DNA of 64,000 nt from Aporrectodea caliginosa (Eukaryota; Annelida; Clitellata; Crassiclitellata; Lumbricidae). Numbering within the stretch: the stretch's first letter is position 1; each line of letters begins with the position of its first letter. The stretch is from assembly GCA_020284085.1 (NCBI GenBank), contig JACEVL010000432.1, positions 324,028 through 388,027 on the forward strand. The letters run 5' to 3'. Position numbers and translations under genes: made by a program. The notes under the pieces were generated by a model. It did not search any database and was not told where the DNA came from. It worked only from the letters and a program-made list of their open reading frames with translations. Shown piece by piece: positions 23,101 to 34,269 of the stretch.

Positions 23101-23561
23101 ATTTCCTGTCCAGACGCTACATGGATTGCGCATTAGGTGGTTGAGTAAGATTGTATTACCAGAACGACCTCGATGTCTTCAGTGACACGCTTATCAAAGA
23201 AATCGCGTGGAATAAGGTGTTCGGAGAAAAGGCGGAGATGACGACAGAAAGAGTTAATTTAAATTGACCGCAAACTGTAACTCCTTGAATCAACAGAAAT
23301 CTTGGCTCATACAACCTCCAGTGCTTGCGAACACCCGAATCAGCACGCTGTGCGGGATTCTAGCTATCTCCCGAATTACCAACGCCGCGACTATTGTTGC
23401 CTTCGTGGCCTCACCAACTGTTAGCCTATTCTGGTAACGAAACATGAAATTCCTCAGGATTGTCTCATTTTTGGGAGTCCAGACCCAAGAATGTGTTTGT
23501 CAGGCATCCTTAACAACTAACATTGTGGGGGAACTCCTGGTTGATGCCAGTTCCACCAAAG
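23101..23561. other. Unassigned
   Basis: Probably upstream remnant of the same TE protein on the minus strand, but no motif can be read with confidence. Confidence 0.3.
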
Positions 23562-24066
23562 CTGCCGTTTTTGTCACGTATGAGCTTTTATTGCAGAAAG
23601 TGAAAAAAACATGTGCTCTAAGCTTATTTCATATTCAAGGCTGGCTTCACAGATAAAAAAAATACTCGAATCATACTAAATTAGCAGCATACAGAACAAT
23701 ATTGAACAATCCAATTGTATATGAAACGAATTGTAATGAAAAGTTGGCATCCAAAGTTAAAAAATTCGCTAAAAGTCAACAATCGTTTTTTTCTCAGAAA
23801 GAACTTGAAACAAGTATTTTATTTGGAAATAAGCTTATTATTCTTTTATTTACTTAAATACAGTTGGCATATTGATCATGATTTAGAAAGATGGTGCTTG
23901 GTATTGATGGGTGCTAATTTTAATTCATTATGCAGCTATTAACGCGTCAGATGCGCAATTGTTTGCAATTTCTACAAAAGTGTCAAAACCTAACGACTTC
24001 TAAGCATGCTCAGATCTCTTCAATTTTTTCAACACAGGGTCTTCTAGTCGAGTGTAACAGGGGCAG
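23562..24066. repeat. Dispersed repeat R1, copy 1 (left piece)
   Basis: Shares long blocks with 52,401-52,481, 54,418-54,664 and 55,457-55,700: 'tttttgtcacgtatgagct', 'ggcttcacagat', 'attgaacaatccaattgta', 'gatttagaaagatggtgctt', 'gcagctattaacgcgtcaga'. Its last piece is displaced to 26,067-26,150 by the element at 24,067. No coding capacity seen. Confidence 0.8.
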
Positions 24067-26066
24067 TAGGGCGGTTCACAGATGCATGGTCAAAAACAAA
24101 GTGCAAGCTAGAAACCAGGGCACCCTCTCCGTTTGTTAGACCTATCAATAGCATTATTTAGACAAAATTTTCGCTTTCAATTCCAACGGGAAGACGGTGC
24201 TCACGGACTGTGTCAATTTGCCTGATACCGATAAAAAGACACTAATTGTGGAAATGAATGCGTCGAGCATACATTTCCGTACGAATGTATTTTATTTCAC
24301 GATAAATCAACTTTTACTGTTATTTGACAACACATGTGATAGTAGAACAGTTAGTCAGGTTGAACTGTAAAATTTACGTAGGTTTGAAGAATTGGAAATG
24401 TCCAAAAATAAAACAAAAACACATCGTTCAGACCATGAATTTCGACTGTTCCGGTTTGATGACTTCAACACCAGCTACCGTCTTAGAGTCTAGAAACTGC
24501 CAGCACTGCGTCAACAACAGACTTCTTTGTTGTTTTGAGGCAAATAGCATTCCTATTTGCCACGACCAGTCGACCACTTAGAAAAGACACTGCTTTTCTT
24601 CTTCGTTATTGGTAATGTGTCGGTTGAATTCCTCGAACAACTTCACACACCTCTGAGCCGTGTCGTTTACCACTCTCAACGGCTGAATTCTCTCTCTACC
24701 TTGTTTGCAATCCTCATTCTCGATCCATTTCTCCTGTGGAAGTGTAAGAAAGTAATCACTAATCTTCAGGTGTGACAGCAGTTTCAGTTTTCACTGGGTT
24801 GCAAAATCACCCAAGCAAGCCACCTCCTTCAGTACCGTAGAAGTTGGTCTGAGAACAGTGCCAGACCTACGGCATCATCTGAAAGGTACCACTAGTGGTT
24901 TCTAGGGCCTTCCTGGCAGAAACGCTGATCTCGGGGTCAACTGATTCATATTTTTCTAGATTAATCCAAAGTGACAGATCATGTCCTGGAGCTTCATCAG
25001 CAAGTGAGGCCTTTGTCCATGCTTTTGTGTAAAGAAGGGCAACGAAGCTGCACAAATCGATGAATCTGAGTTTCTTCCTTATTCGTTAGATTGAATACAC
25101 CACGTTGATCACGAAAAGGGTAGATTTTGATGGCATAGAGTAACTTGGCCATCCAACTTGCATTTTGAATTGGCCTAGGGGCTCTCCAGTGAATTATTGA
25201 AGGCTAACTTCCAAGACAACCATTTTCAGCTCAATGAGTTCTTGGTAGTCATCTCTGATCTCTGAATCTGATTTTCTTTCAGTAAACTTCTTGAGAAAAC
25301 TGAGTGCTGTTTCATGATAGGGTTCAGTCCCGGATATGACATTCAGTCCTGTATCACACTTCCCAAGCAGCTCTATATGTCTGGAAGATTGGAATATTTG
25401 GTGAATTAGATGGACCACAGCACAAGGTGAATACTTTGGCTAAACTCATCACATGGTGGCGGCAGGCCAACCAAAGGAGCTCTCGACCTATCTTGTCTTC
25501 CAGCAGAATGCGCACTCCGTTGAAGAGTTCAGTGTTGGCAGATATCAAAGCTCAAGGTTGAACCTTGTCAGTGAGTTTCAACAACTCCAGACGATTATGA
25601 ATGGCCATGGATTGATTGTATCCTGTCCCACAGGCTAATTTCGACACACCGAAAAGTTAAAGGGTAAATATGAGTTCTTAAAATAATGTCATTGGCAAAT
25701 GGTAAATTTGAAAATTCACTTCTGAAAATATGTCTGCCAAAAACACAGAAAGTAGTCACCATGACCTCCAACAAGAACTTTACACTTTGTTCAAAATACC
25801 AGTAAGTAAGTAAGTAAGTAAGTATAACACAACAGAAACTATTTGAATCTCATCTCCATGACAAATGTTGGGTCGTTGACCAATTTATACGACATCAAGA
25901 TTTACCGCTAATGCTACTATATGGTAATATTTCTATGTCATTGAGCACCATCTTCCAGCTGGAATAAGATGCTGAAATTTTATCTCAATAATACTATTGA
26001 CAGGTCTAACAAACTGAGAGGGTGCCCTGGTTTCTAGCGTGAACTTTGTTTTTGTGGACCACCCTA
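24067..26066 (-). mobile_element. hAT-like element, 2.0 kb, long TIR
   Basis: Ends TAGGGCGGTTCAC and GTGGACCACCCTA are inverse, and similarity continues for about 70 bp (both ends carry 'gctagaaaccagggcacc' or its inverse). The 8-bp duplication AGGGGCAG flanks it (24,059-24,066; 26,067-26,074), and it splits repeat R1 cleanly. It contains a decayed transposase-like frame on the minus strand. Confidence 0.85.
24868..25650 (-). pseudogene. Transposase-like relic inside the 2.0-kb element
   Basis: Minus frames read ISANTELFNGVRILLEDKIG and RELLWLACRHHVMSLAKVF, then GPSNSPNIPIF (25,548-25,390), then RDDYQELIEL (25,240), then a segment with LLYTKAW and APGHDLSLWINLEKYESVDP (25,040-24,930). ACRHH ... 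GPS-x-PxIPxF ... DDYxEL is the order in a multicopy transposase-like family. Stops and frame changes throughout. Confidence 0.6.
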
Positions 26067-26150
26067 AGGGGCAGCCTTGTGGAGCAGCAAATTTTGAAAA
26101 ACTATTTTTCCCATGTAAGTTTGAACCACACTATTACGGGCGTATCTTCA
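26067..26150. repeat. Repeat R1, copy 1 (right piece)
   Basis: 'aggggcagccttgtggagca' and 'cccatgtaagtttg' match 55,638-55,700, confirming that 24,067-26,066 is an insertion. Confidence 0.85.
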
Positions 26151-26159
26151 ACGGGAGAC

Positions 26160-26957
26160 CATTCTAAATAGAAGGACCTGCAACTGAGAAAGCACGTAGC
26201 TGAGAGGTTGATGTTCTAGCACGAGGGGCCAAAAGCTCTCCGCTAGAGGCAAAGCGAAGGGCTCTGTGAGGAGAGCACAACAGATACAAAAGAACAGAGC
26301 TCACACATATAGGCCGGAGCATAGCCAAGGAGGCAACGCCAAACCAGCGCTTGTGTACTCGAAGCGCTGCGAGACAGGGGCCAGTATAGGGTGCCATGCA
26401 TGTAAGCCAAAACAAAGGCAAAGTTATGGATTCGCCCAATTAGCCGGGCTGCAGAGCGAAGAGCCCGGTCTAGTCGGGCTATCAGTGCAAGGGGCAGACC
26501 AAACAGTTTGGAGCAGCAGTAGTCCAAGAGGTTGGTGACAAAAACGTGGCTAAGGGCAGTGCGCATCCTGGGATAGGGAGCGAGAGATGATGACCGGTAC
26601 CTGACGCAGTTGATCATAACAGCCAAGAGTTGGCTGATTGATGTGCATCGAGAAACCAAGTTCCTCATCCAGTGTAACACCCAAATCCCGGACAGAACCA
26701 TAAAATGTCCACACCCGCCTGTCGCCTACGTCCATCCAGCCATATGAATTGAGTAGTTGGTAGAATTGAGTGGGAGGCCAGCCAGAATGTCCATAGCATG
26801 ACACATTTTCTGAACCACTATCAGAGCAATCAGAGATGCAGTGGGTATGCACCTGAACATCATAAGCATAAACTTGATGTATAAGACCACAGGATGTCAG
26901 CAATGGCGCTATGCCGGACGTGTAACTAAGTATAAAGCAATGGTCCCAGAACAGAAT
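26160..26957 (-). pseudogene. L2-like LINE, RT core to C-terminus
   Basis: Minus frames read DSVLGPLLYT (26,955), then HQVYAYDVQVHTHCI, where the catalytic YADD has become YAYD, then SVRDLGVTLDEELGF, LLDYCCSKLFGLP and RLDRALRSAARLIGRI, and finally AFSVAGPSI at the low end. The sequence continues upstream at 28,098 after a foldback insertion. Closest relative here is the copy at 54,665-55,456 (RLIGRIPKF, AFSVVGPTVWNGLP). Several frameshifts. Confidence 0.8.
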
Positions 26958-26965
26958 CTTGCAGG

Positions 26966-28089
26966 GGTTCTAGGGCAATTCGGTGCCGGACAATTGGGAG
27001 CCGACAGTTCGGAGCGGACAATTCGGAGACGGGCAATTCGGAGCCGGGCAATTCGGAGCGGATAAATTGAGCGGACAATTCGGAGCCGGGTAATTCGGAG
27101 ACGGGCAATTTGGAGCGGATAGAATAGCGTCGGGGGTAAAGTCGTTGTTTACGTTGCTAAATTATTCTAATGTCTTCAATGCCGTACTTGACGTTGGTAA
27201 GTAAGCAGTCTACCCATGTGCGTGTTAACTATCATCAATCCAGCTTCCATTTCATCAAGAAATTTTTTTTAATCAATCCAACTTCCATTTAATTGGAAAA
27301 AATTACTTGTATCAATCCAACTTCTATTTGACGAAAGAAATATTTATCATCAATGGAAAAACATTTTTAAGCAAAGATATATTCTCATGAATCCAGATTC
27401 TAATTACGGAAACAATTATTTTCATCAATCCAGCTTCTATTGAATCGAAAACTTAATTTTATGCATCCAGCTTCTATTTACGGTAGACATTATTTTGATC
27501 AGTCCAACTTCAATATTGAACACAGGAATGTTTTCATCAATCCAACTTCCATTTAGGGAAGCAATGAACACAGGAATGTTTTCATCAATCCAACTTCCAT
27601 TTAGGGAAGCAATATCTTTCATCAATACAGCTTCCATTTCAAAGTGACAATATCAAATAATTTAGCAACGTAAACTACGACTTTACCGCGTCGGGCTCTC
27701 ACGTATTTATTTTTATTGTGGCATCAAAGACCTATGTGTGGTCTTAGATAATCAGTTGAAACATTAGCAGGCCTACATTTCACTGCAATTTCACTTCGCA
27801 GCTTTAAGTACTTTTTAAACGTTTAATTCGAGACTTGTTTGCTATGCATAGTAGTTTTAAAAATTATTATATTTCACTGCAATAAAATTTGATTTACATT
27901 TTTAAATACTCGTTTGATTGTCTACGACGAATTTGCCGCTCCGAATTGCCCGGCTCCGTATTACCCGGCTCCCAATTGTCCGCTCAATTTATCCGCTCCT
28001 AATTGCCCGGCTCCGAATTGCCCGGCTCCGAATTGCCCGCTCCGAACTGTCCGCTCCTAATTGTCCGGCTCCGAATTGTCCGGACACCC
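26966..28089. mobile_element. Foldback element with 15-bp repeat arrays as TIRs
   Basis: Both ends are about 155-bp inverted arrays of a 15-bp unit (GGACAATTCGGAGCC / GGGCAATTCGGAGCC variants): 26,970-27,120 and 27,930-28,085. CTTGCAGG (8 bp) flanks it at 26,958-26,965 and 28,090-28,097. The flanks rejoin in frame within an L2 RT motif. The body hosts another MITE. Subterminal short-repeat TIRs with 8-bp duplications recall the Zisupton/KDZ group, but no transposase is present to test that. Confidence 0.8.
27135..27687 (-). mobile_element. MITE-G, copy 1: GGTAAAGTCG TIR, 37-bp repeat core
   Basis: Starts GGTAAAGTCGTTGTTTACG and ends CGTAAACTACGACTTTACC. Duplication GCGTCGGG (8 bp) at 27,127-27,134 and 27,688-27,695. 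The inside is a row of about 37-bp units built on ATCAATCCAACTTCYATTT. A 48-bp stretch ('gaacacaggaatgttttcat' ...) is duplicated within it. Inverted relative to copy 2 at 48,923. Confidence 0.9.
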
Positions 28090-28097
28090 CTTGCAGG

Positions 28098-28240
28098 ACC
28101 CAAAAGGGAGCAGAAACCCAGACATATCTGGACGTACCAAAGACCACAGAATTGGCGCTCCGATAAGAAGGAGTGAAGCCATTCAACGCAGTCAAAAGCC
28201 GAGAAGACCTCAAATAAAGCCAGAAGAGAGTCTGGTGGCC
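28098..28240 (-). pseudogene. L2-like LINE, RT part upstream of the foldback insertion
   Basis: The minus frame reads LRSSRLLTALNGFTPSYRS and VSAPFWVLQ, stopping exactly at the duplicated CTTGCAGG. FWVLQ continues as DSVLGPLL at 26,957, aligning with the RT motif usually read as G-V-P-Q-G-S-V-L-G-P. Confidence 0.8.
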
Positions 28241-28552
28241 TGACATAATGTCATGCGACAAAACATCACCGACAAAATGTGATAACGACAAAATGTCACC
28301 TGACAAAATGTCACGGACAAAATCTCATAAGTATTAATAATAAACGATAATTTTAATAATTTATCATTTCAAAATCAAAATCTGCTAAAATGGCGAATAT
28401 TTTGGCCTGACAAAATGCCATGCGACAAAACGTCACCGACAAAATGGCACGGACAAAATGTCATAACGACAAAATGTCACTTGACACAATGTAACGGACA
28501 AAATGTCATAGGTATTAATCAGTAAGTAAGCGATAATTTTAATAATTGATAA
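28240..28552. repeat. Two-fold repeat of CGGACAAAATGTCA arrays
   Basis: Two copies of a roughly 160-bp unit (28,240-28,404 and 28,405-28,552). Each begins with 14-17-bp repeats (CGACAAAATGTCAC variants) and ends with 'cgataattttaataatt'. Both arrays point the same way; an inverted partner is not in the window. Confidence 0.8.
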
Positions 28553-28555
28553 TTT

Positions 28556-29642
28556 AAAAACCAGTATCCATAGCACCATAGAGGTCAGATGAGAGGTTGA
28601 TTACGAGAGTCTCAGTATAATGAATTTTATGGAGCCCAGATTGATGGTAAGGGAGCAGGCCATTTCCATCCAAGTAAGCAATCAACTGATTAGCTATAAT
28701 ACGTTCAAGAATTTTAGATAAAATTTTTACATTGGCGATCGGGCAATAGTTCACTGGATCTTCTACATCCAGGCCATCCCGCTTCAGTACAGGGTGCAGA
28801 ATCGATCGTGTCTGCGAGACTTGCAGCTGCTCATCACGAATCGAACATCATAATGAGAAATGGGAGGATGACATCTATGAGTTCCTGTGCCAGAAACGTA
28901 GGCACCGGATCCAGTTCGCGCATTTTCGGTGCAGAGGTTATGATAAGTGCACGAAGTTCGGCAGTACAGCCTCATGGAGGGTGGGAAGTCGGTGGTCAGT
29001 AGGTGGATAAACCGGCGGCGGAGCCGTGGAAGTCGCATCCTGGATGCACGAGGTCTTAGCAGTCAGCCTCTCCAAGAACGTGTCAGTCGTAAAAGACGGT
29101 GTGTGTGCGCAATGACTATTTGATCGGCGACCGAGGAGGTCGTCAAACGTGTTCCAGAGTTTCTTAGGCTTGCCTGATCGACGCCTGATGACCGCCTCTC
29201 AATACTCCCGCTCTCTTTCCGTTTCAGACTGGTTTCGCCTGTATACCCTTTCAAGACGCTGGGCCCTGCAGTGCGGAAAAGTCTTGCACTCGGTGTAAAA
29301 CCAGGGCGATAACGGGCAATGGCACGTTCTGACCGTGCGGACCTGGAGAAACGTGTCAAGCAGCTCGGACATCACGGTCTAGTAAGAGTCAAAGAGCTCT
29401 GAGGCGGATGACGATGAGCTGTCCTCGATGTTGCAGAAGAGCGGATGGTCCCGGAGCGCTACGGCAAAGGCACACGATCGAGGCTGTTCCAATGGCGAAT
29501 TTGCCTAGTGATGTAGAGTGCAGGCTGGTAGATGAACCGCAACGACAAGACCATGATCAGAGAAGGCAGTTGTGATAGTTTATCGCTTCTGAAGCGGTAC
29601 TGTTGATTGTGTTGAATGGCTATAAGAATCTTTGTGAGGTTC
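28556..29642 (-). pseudogene. L2-like LINE, nuclease-RT linker and RT entry
   Basis: From the high end the minus frames read SDKLSQLPSLIMVLSLRFIY (about 29,580, probably the end of the APE-type nuclease), RPGFTPSARLFRTAG and a charged linker (29,310-29,090), PVPTFLAQELIDV in another frame (28,920), then NYCPIANVKILSKILERIIA and HYTETLVINLSSDLYGAMDT (28,754-28,560). These are the standard pre-RT and RT entry motifs. The RT core is lost at 28,556. Confidence 0.7.
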
Positions 29643-30082
29643 TTAACCCTTTGCGTGCCAGAGGTGCAGAATTGCGACATTTATAGCATTGCTCTCCGTG
29701 CCAGAGGTGCAGAATTGCGACATTGTGGGTGCGTCCAGTAAAGTAGATGTCGTTCTGAAACTAGTGGTCTTTTGATGTAAATAAGGGCACCGTTAATTAG
29801 AGCAATAAAAGGGCTAAAAGTTTCCCATGGCCAGTTTAAAAAAATTGGGACGTTTGGTGGGGTAAATTAATCCGAAAGTTGGGGATTTTCTCACGGTGGC
29901 TCTCCATGGTTACATCCCAAATACGACCGCCGTATTTATTATCTAATACCTGGCCTGAGGTCCCGTTTGCAAAATGGTGTTGGGGGATTTTCTCACTTCC
30001 ATTTGGTCAGTGGGTCCCTAGACATGAAAAATCACCGAGGTGCTTGTCGGCCATGACGCCACGAATGACGTAATCGCCAAAT

Positions 30083-30385
30083 CCAGTATGGCCGCCGTTG
30101 GCCATATTGGAAAAATCACCTTTCTTGTTTCTTACCGTATCTGCAAGTGTAATACCTCTAATCTTACTGATTTTGGTATGTAGAATTCATTTCTGACGTT
30201 ATTTTCGTCATTCGGGGTCAAAATCCAATATGGCCGACGGCGGCCATATTGGAAAAATCACCTTTCTTGTTTCTTAACGTATCTGAAAGTGTAATACCTC
30301 TAATCTTACTGATTTTGGTATGTATAATTCATTTCTGACGTTATTTTCGTCATTCGGGGTCAAAATCGAATACGGCTGACGGCGG
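30083..30385. repeat. 142-bp tandem duplication
   Basis: 'gccatattggaaaaatcacc' at 30,101 recurs at 30,243, and the whole interval between repeats with few changes. A third partial start occurs at about 30,380. Confidence 0.9.
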
Positions 30386-30394
30386 CAATATTGG

Positions 30395-32240
30395 AAACAA
30401 CCAACCTACTTAGCAACCAACGTAAAGGTCAGCCTCAGCATCTTTAGCAACCAGCCACTTTAGCAACCGTCCTTCTCAGCATCCAGGCTTAACAGCCACT
30501 CTCCTTAGCAACCAGACTCCTTAGCAGCCGTCGTTCTTAGCAACAAGTCTCCTTATTAACCACACTCCTTAGCAACCAGGCTCCTTAGCAAACGGAACTC
30601 CTTAATAACAACTCTCTAGCAATCGCACTCCATGGCAACCAGCCTGCTTAGTAACTGCAATCCTTAGCAACAACTCTCCTTAGCAACCAGCCTCCTTAGC
30701 AGTCCTTAGCAACCGTTTCTTAGAAACCAACCTCCGTAACCTCTCTGGTTACTAAAAAGCGATTGCTAAAAAGGCAGGTTGCTAAAGAGGCTGGTTGCTA
30801 GGGAGAGTTGTCCTTAGCAACCGTTGCTAAGGAGAGTTCTTGCTAAGAAGGCTGGTTGCTGAGGAGAGCTGGTGCTAAGGAGTGTGGATGTTAAGAAGTA
30901 CCGTGCTAAGGAGGCTGGTTGCTATGGAGAGTTGTCCTTAGCAACCGTTGCTAAGGAAAGTTTTGCAAAGAAAGTTGGTTGTTGAGGAGATCTGGTGCTA
31001 AGGAGCGTGGTTGCTAAGAAGTACCGTGCTAAGGAGGCCGGTTGCCAGGGAAAGTTGTCCTTAACAACCGTTGCTAAGGAGAGTTCTTGCTAAGAAGGCT
31101 GGTTGCTGAAGGAGAGCTGGTGCTAAGGAGTGTGGTTGCTAAGAAGTACCGTGCTAAGGAGGCTGGTTGCTATGGAGAGTTGTCCCTAGCAACCGTTGCT
31201 AAGGAGAGTTTTTGCTAAGAAAGTTGGTTGTTGAGGAGATCTGGTGCTAAGGAGCGTGGTTGCTAAGAAGTACCGTGCTAAGGAGGCTGGTTGCTAGGGA
31301 AAGTTGTCCTTAACAACCGTTGCTAAGGAGAGTTCTTGCTAAGAAGGCTGGTTGCTGAGGAGAGCTGGTGGTAAGTGAGTGTGGTTGCTCGGAAGTACCG
31401 TGCTAAGGAGGCTGGTTGTAGGGAAAGTTGTCCTTAACAACCGTTGCTAAGGAGAGTTCTTGCTAAGAAGGCTGGTTGCTGAGGAGAGCTGGTGATGAGG
31501 AGTGTGGTTGCTAAGAAGTGCGGTGCTAAGGAAGATGGTTGCTAAGAAAAGTTGTCCTTAGCAACCGTTGCTAAGGAGTTTTTTGCTAAGAATGTTGGTT
31601 GCTGAGAAGAGCTGGTGCTAAGGAGTGTGGTTGCTAAAAAGTGCGGTGCTAAGGAGGCTGGCTACGACGGATAGCTGCTAGGGAGTGCGGTTGTTAAGGC
31701 GGCTGGTTGCTAAGGAGATTGGTGGCTAACGATATTGGTTGGTGAGATTGGTTGCTAAGGAGATTGGGTTTAGAGACTGGTTGCTAAAGAGGCTGAGGTT
31801 TACCCTGAAGCTGATGTTTAACGAGGTTGGTTGCTATGGAGATGGTTACTAAGGATGATGGTTGCTAAGGACAGCGGTTGCTAAAGGGTGCGGTTGCAAA
31901 CGATGCTTGTTGCTAAGGACACAGGGTGTTTAGGAGGCAGTTTGCTGACGATGCTGAGGCTGATCATAAGGCTGATTGCTAATAAGTGTAGTTGCTCAGG
32001 AGCTCGTTACTCAGGAGTTTGGTTGCTACGGAGTATAGTTGCTAGGGAGTCTGGTTGCTAAGTTCTGTGGTTGCTAAGAAGGCTGGTTGCTAGAAAGACC
32101 TTGAATCTGGTTGCTAAGAAGGCTTGTTGCTAAGTAGGCTGGTTGCTAAACCTTGGCGGCTGGCCTTAAAAAGCTGTGATGTGAACTACGGTGGTTGCTA
32201 AGGAGTCTGGTTGCTAAAGGGCTGGTTTCTAAGGAGGCCG
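30395..32240. repeat. GTTGCTAAGG array, with orientation switch
   Basis: Up to about 30,735 the motif reads TTAGCAACC; from about 30,745 it reads GGTTGCTAAGGAG, so the array switches strand. From 30,770 to 31,680 a higher-order unit of roughly 115-120 bp recurs. It includes the near-palindrome TCCTTAGCAACCGTTGCTAA followed by GGA (11-bp arms) near 30,813, 30,937, 31,060, 31,185, 31,307, 31,430 and 31,555. No coding capacity. Confidence 0.9.
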
Positions 32241-32593
32241 AGGTTACTCATTCTGTTTGCGGGTGTATGCCGCCACAATACCTGTTAAAATAAAAAGTAT
32301 AAACATTGTCTGCCGTCTTTCATTATACGCCATAATTATATTTTTATGTATTTTTTATATAGCACCTTTTCAGACCACCACACCTAAATAGAACAAGCTC
32401 ATACCAGCAAATACAAGACAGATAATTGTACAGAATTCAATTCTAAACAAATTTTATATCTACATTTTAGCTCTATCTTCAGTATTTTATGAGATATGAT
32501 GTTTTTACCGTTAATGAATTGAATGGACCAGAACTTGCAAAAGAATCTGGCTGTGGCCCGAATAAAGGCTAAAAATATCTGGCATGCAAAGGG

Positions 32594-32972
32594 TCAATAC
32601 TCGCTCTCTCTTTCCGTTTAGAGAGAGACTGGTTTCGCCTGTATACCCTTTCAAGACGCTGGGCCCTGTAGTCTTGCACTCGGCGTAAAACTAGGGCGAT
32701 AACGGGCAATGGCGCGTTCTGACCGTACGGACCGGGAGAAACGTGTCAAGCAGCTCGGACATCACGGTCTAAGTAAGAGTCAAAGAGCTCTGAGGCGATT
32801 GGCGATGAGCTGTCCTCGATGTTTGCCTAGTGATGTAGAGCGCAGGCTGGTAGATGAACCGCAACGACAAGACCATGATCAGAGAAGACAGTTGTGATAG
32901 TTTATCGCTTCTGAAACCGTACTGTTGATTGTGCTGAATGGCTATAAGTATCTTTGTGAGGTCCTTAACATT
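32594..32972 (-). repeat. Second copy of the L2 linker segment (direct repeat)
   Basis: Matches 29,198-29,645 almost base for base ('gtttcgcctgtatacccttt', 'gagaaacgtgtcaagcagct', 'gatgaaccgcaacgacaaga'). It lacks about 76 bases present there around 29,430-29,505 and about 10 bases near 29,272. It ends at the same CTTAAC. Confidence 0.85.
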
Positions 32973-33606
32973 TTAATGATAAGACTGTACTAAAAGCGAC
33001 TGGGAAACCATTGCAGCTGGTCATTAAAGTGTTAAACCATTATGCTTAAAATTTATACCACATTTTTTGAGGGTAATGAAAAGCTAAAGATAAAATATTT
33101 CTATAAAATTTTTAAGCTACATAAGGCAAATTTACAACAATTACACTCGGCAACGTATTTTGAGGCATATTTTGCTATAAGGAGACACATCGTCAAGATT
33201 TAGAAACGATTCTTTTAGATTCGTGTAGATTCAAAGAAAGATTCCAATAAAATGTCCAGATGAGTTAAAACAAGCTTCAGCCACTGAGAACTTTAGTTTA
33301 GTGTATGATTCTGGATCTGATGTTGGTACATAAGCAGTGTTGGGCAAAACAGTTGCTGATTATATATAATGGTGCATTTATCACTATTGTTCAGTACTCG
33401 CTGCAGAAATCAATGCTGGTGTATTCATAATGTCTGTGCGCATGTGTGTGGATAGGCATTTTAAGATTTTCTAGTGGTCTTAAAAACAATGTAACTGTAT
33501 GCTCTTGTTTTAGCATAGGATGAATATGTAATGTTTGAAATGCTTATGAGATTTAGGGTATTGATTTTAAGCTTTTATTAATCTTTGTTGTTTTCTTGTG
33601 GTACAG
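32973..33606. other. Intron-1-like sequence of the peptide family
   Basis: 'gctgattatataatggtgca' and 'gtattcataatgtctgt' parallel 36,685-36,760, and the 3' part parallels 44,060-44,400. The region is the paralogous intron upstream of exon 2. A GATGCCAAAGGGTTAA phrase at 33,628-33,643 resembles a piggyBac end but lies within the exon. Confidence 0.5.
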
Positions 33607-33702
33607 TTGATGCCACATTGATGTCGATGCCAAAGGGTTAATCTGAAGCCGAGTCTCAAATCGATAACCTACTGAGCAGTTATTTTTCTTATGGCTGCAA
33701 AG
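33607..33702 (+). pseudogene. Peptide family exon 2, unit b (stop codon)
   Basis: Acceptor GTACAG and donor GTCATT bound 96 nt, a multiple of three and in phase 1. In frame it reads VDATLMSMPKG, a TAA stop, then SEAESQIDNLLSSYFSYGCK. The C-terminal YFSxGCK matches the two other copies. The stop and the weak donor make it a pseudo-exon. Confidence 0.6.
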
Positions 33703-34269
33703 GTCATTTCCAACAATCAATTTTTAGTTTGAGTTCTAATAAAAATCTCAAGTTTTTACAATTTTGGAACTTGGTGACAAATTGTAAATTACAATTGCCT
33801 TGCATCTTTCTCCGTGATACTCGCATGGTGCATGAAATTGGCAGTTTGATGTACCCATTGGGAGATCTTGCTCACTTGTTGGTTTGCTGTGCTATGATCG
33901 CACATCAGGTAAAGTACGTTTGGCCTTCGAACATTGGAACTAACATTTGAGGCATATAATAATAGTCTTAACTAACTTTTTGGTTTGCATACACATCAGG
34001 TAAAATAAGCCTTAAAACATTGGACCTAAATATTTAATTACCTTGCCTTATATCGAAAATAAAAAAAGACTAAAGTCAGAGTAAACTGCACTGTTTACCG
34101 CAAACAAATAATGTCATAAAGCTATTCATAGTTTATGTGGCATTCCATAAAATATCTAATACAGTAATACCTCAACCCATCCAAGACAAACCAGTGAAAC
34201 CCTCTATACCTTTATTTTATTTGAATTTACTCTCTCATTCTCTTCATTTATTAACTCCTCATTTCTCAG

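Larger units (their letters stand above)
29647..32593. mobile_element. piggyBac-ended non-autonomous element
   Basis: TTAA is followed by CCCTTTGCGTGCCAGA; the far end is TCTGGCATGCAAAGGG followed by TCAA. The termini pair at 15 of 16 positions and fit piggyBac ends (CCCTTTGC...) with a TTAA target, the right TTAA being mutated to TCAA. No transposase frame remains. Inside: a duplicated 'gtgccagaggtgcagaattg' at the left end, a 142-bp tandem duplication (30,083-30,385) and the GTTGCTAAGG array (30,395-32,240). The flanks are a direct repeat. Confidence 0.75.

Noticed and set aside
26266..26538. 90-codon plus-strand ORF
   Set aside because: Antisense shadow of the L2 C-terminal frame.
33628..33643. 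Second piggyBac terminus (GCCAAAGGGTTAA)
   Set aside because: It lies inside the peptide exon and has no convincing partner; the candidate at 32,969 starts CATTTTAATG.
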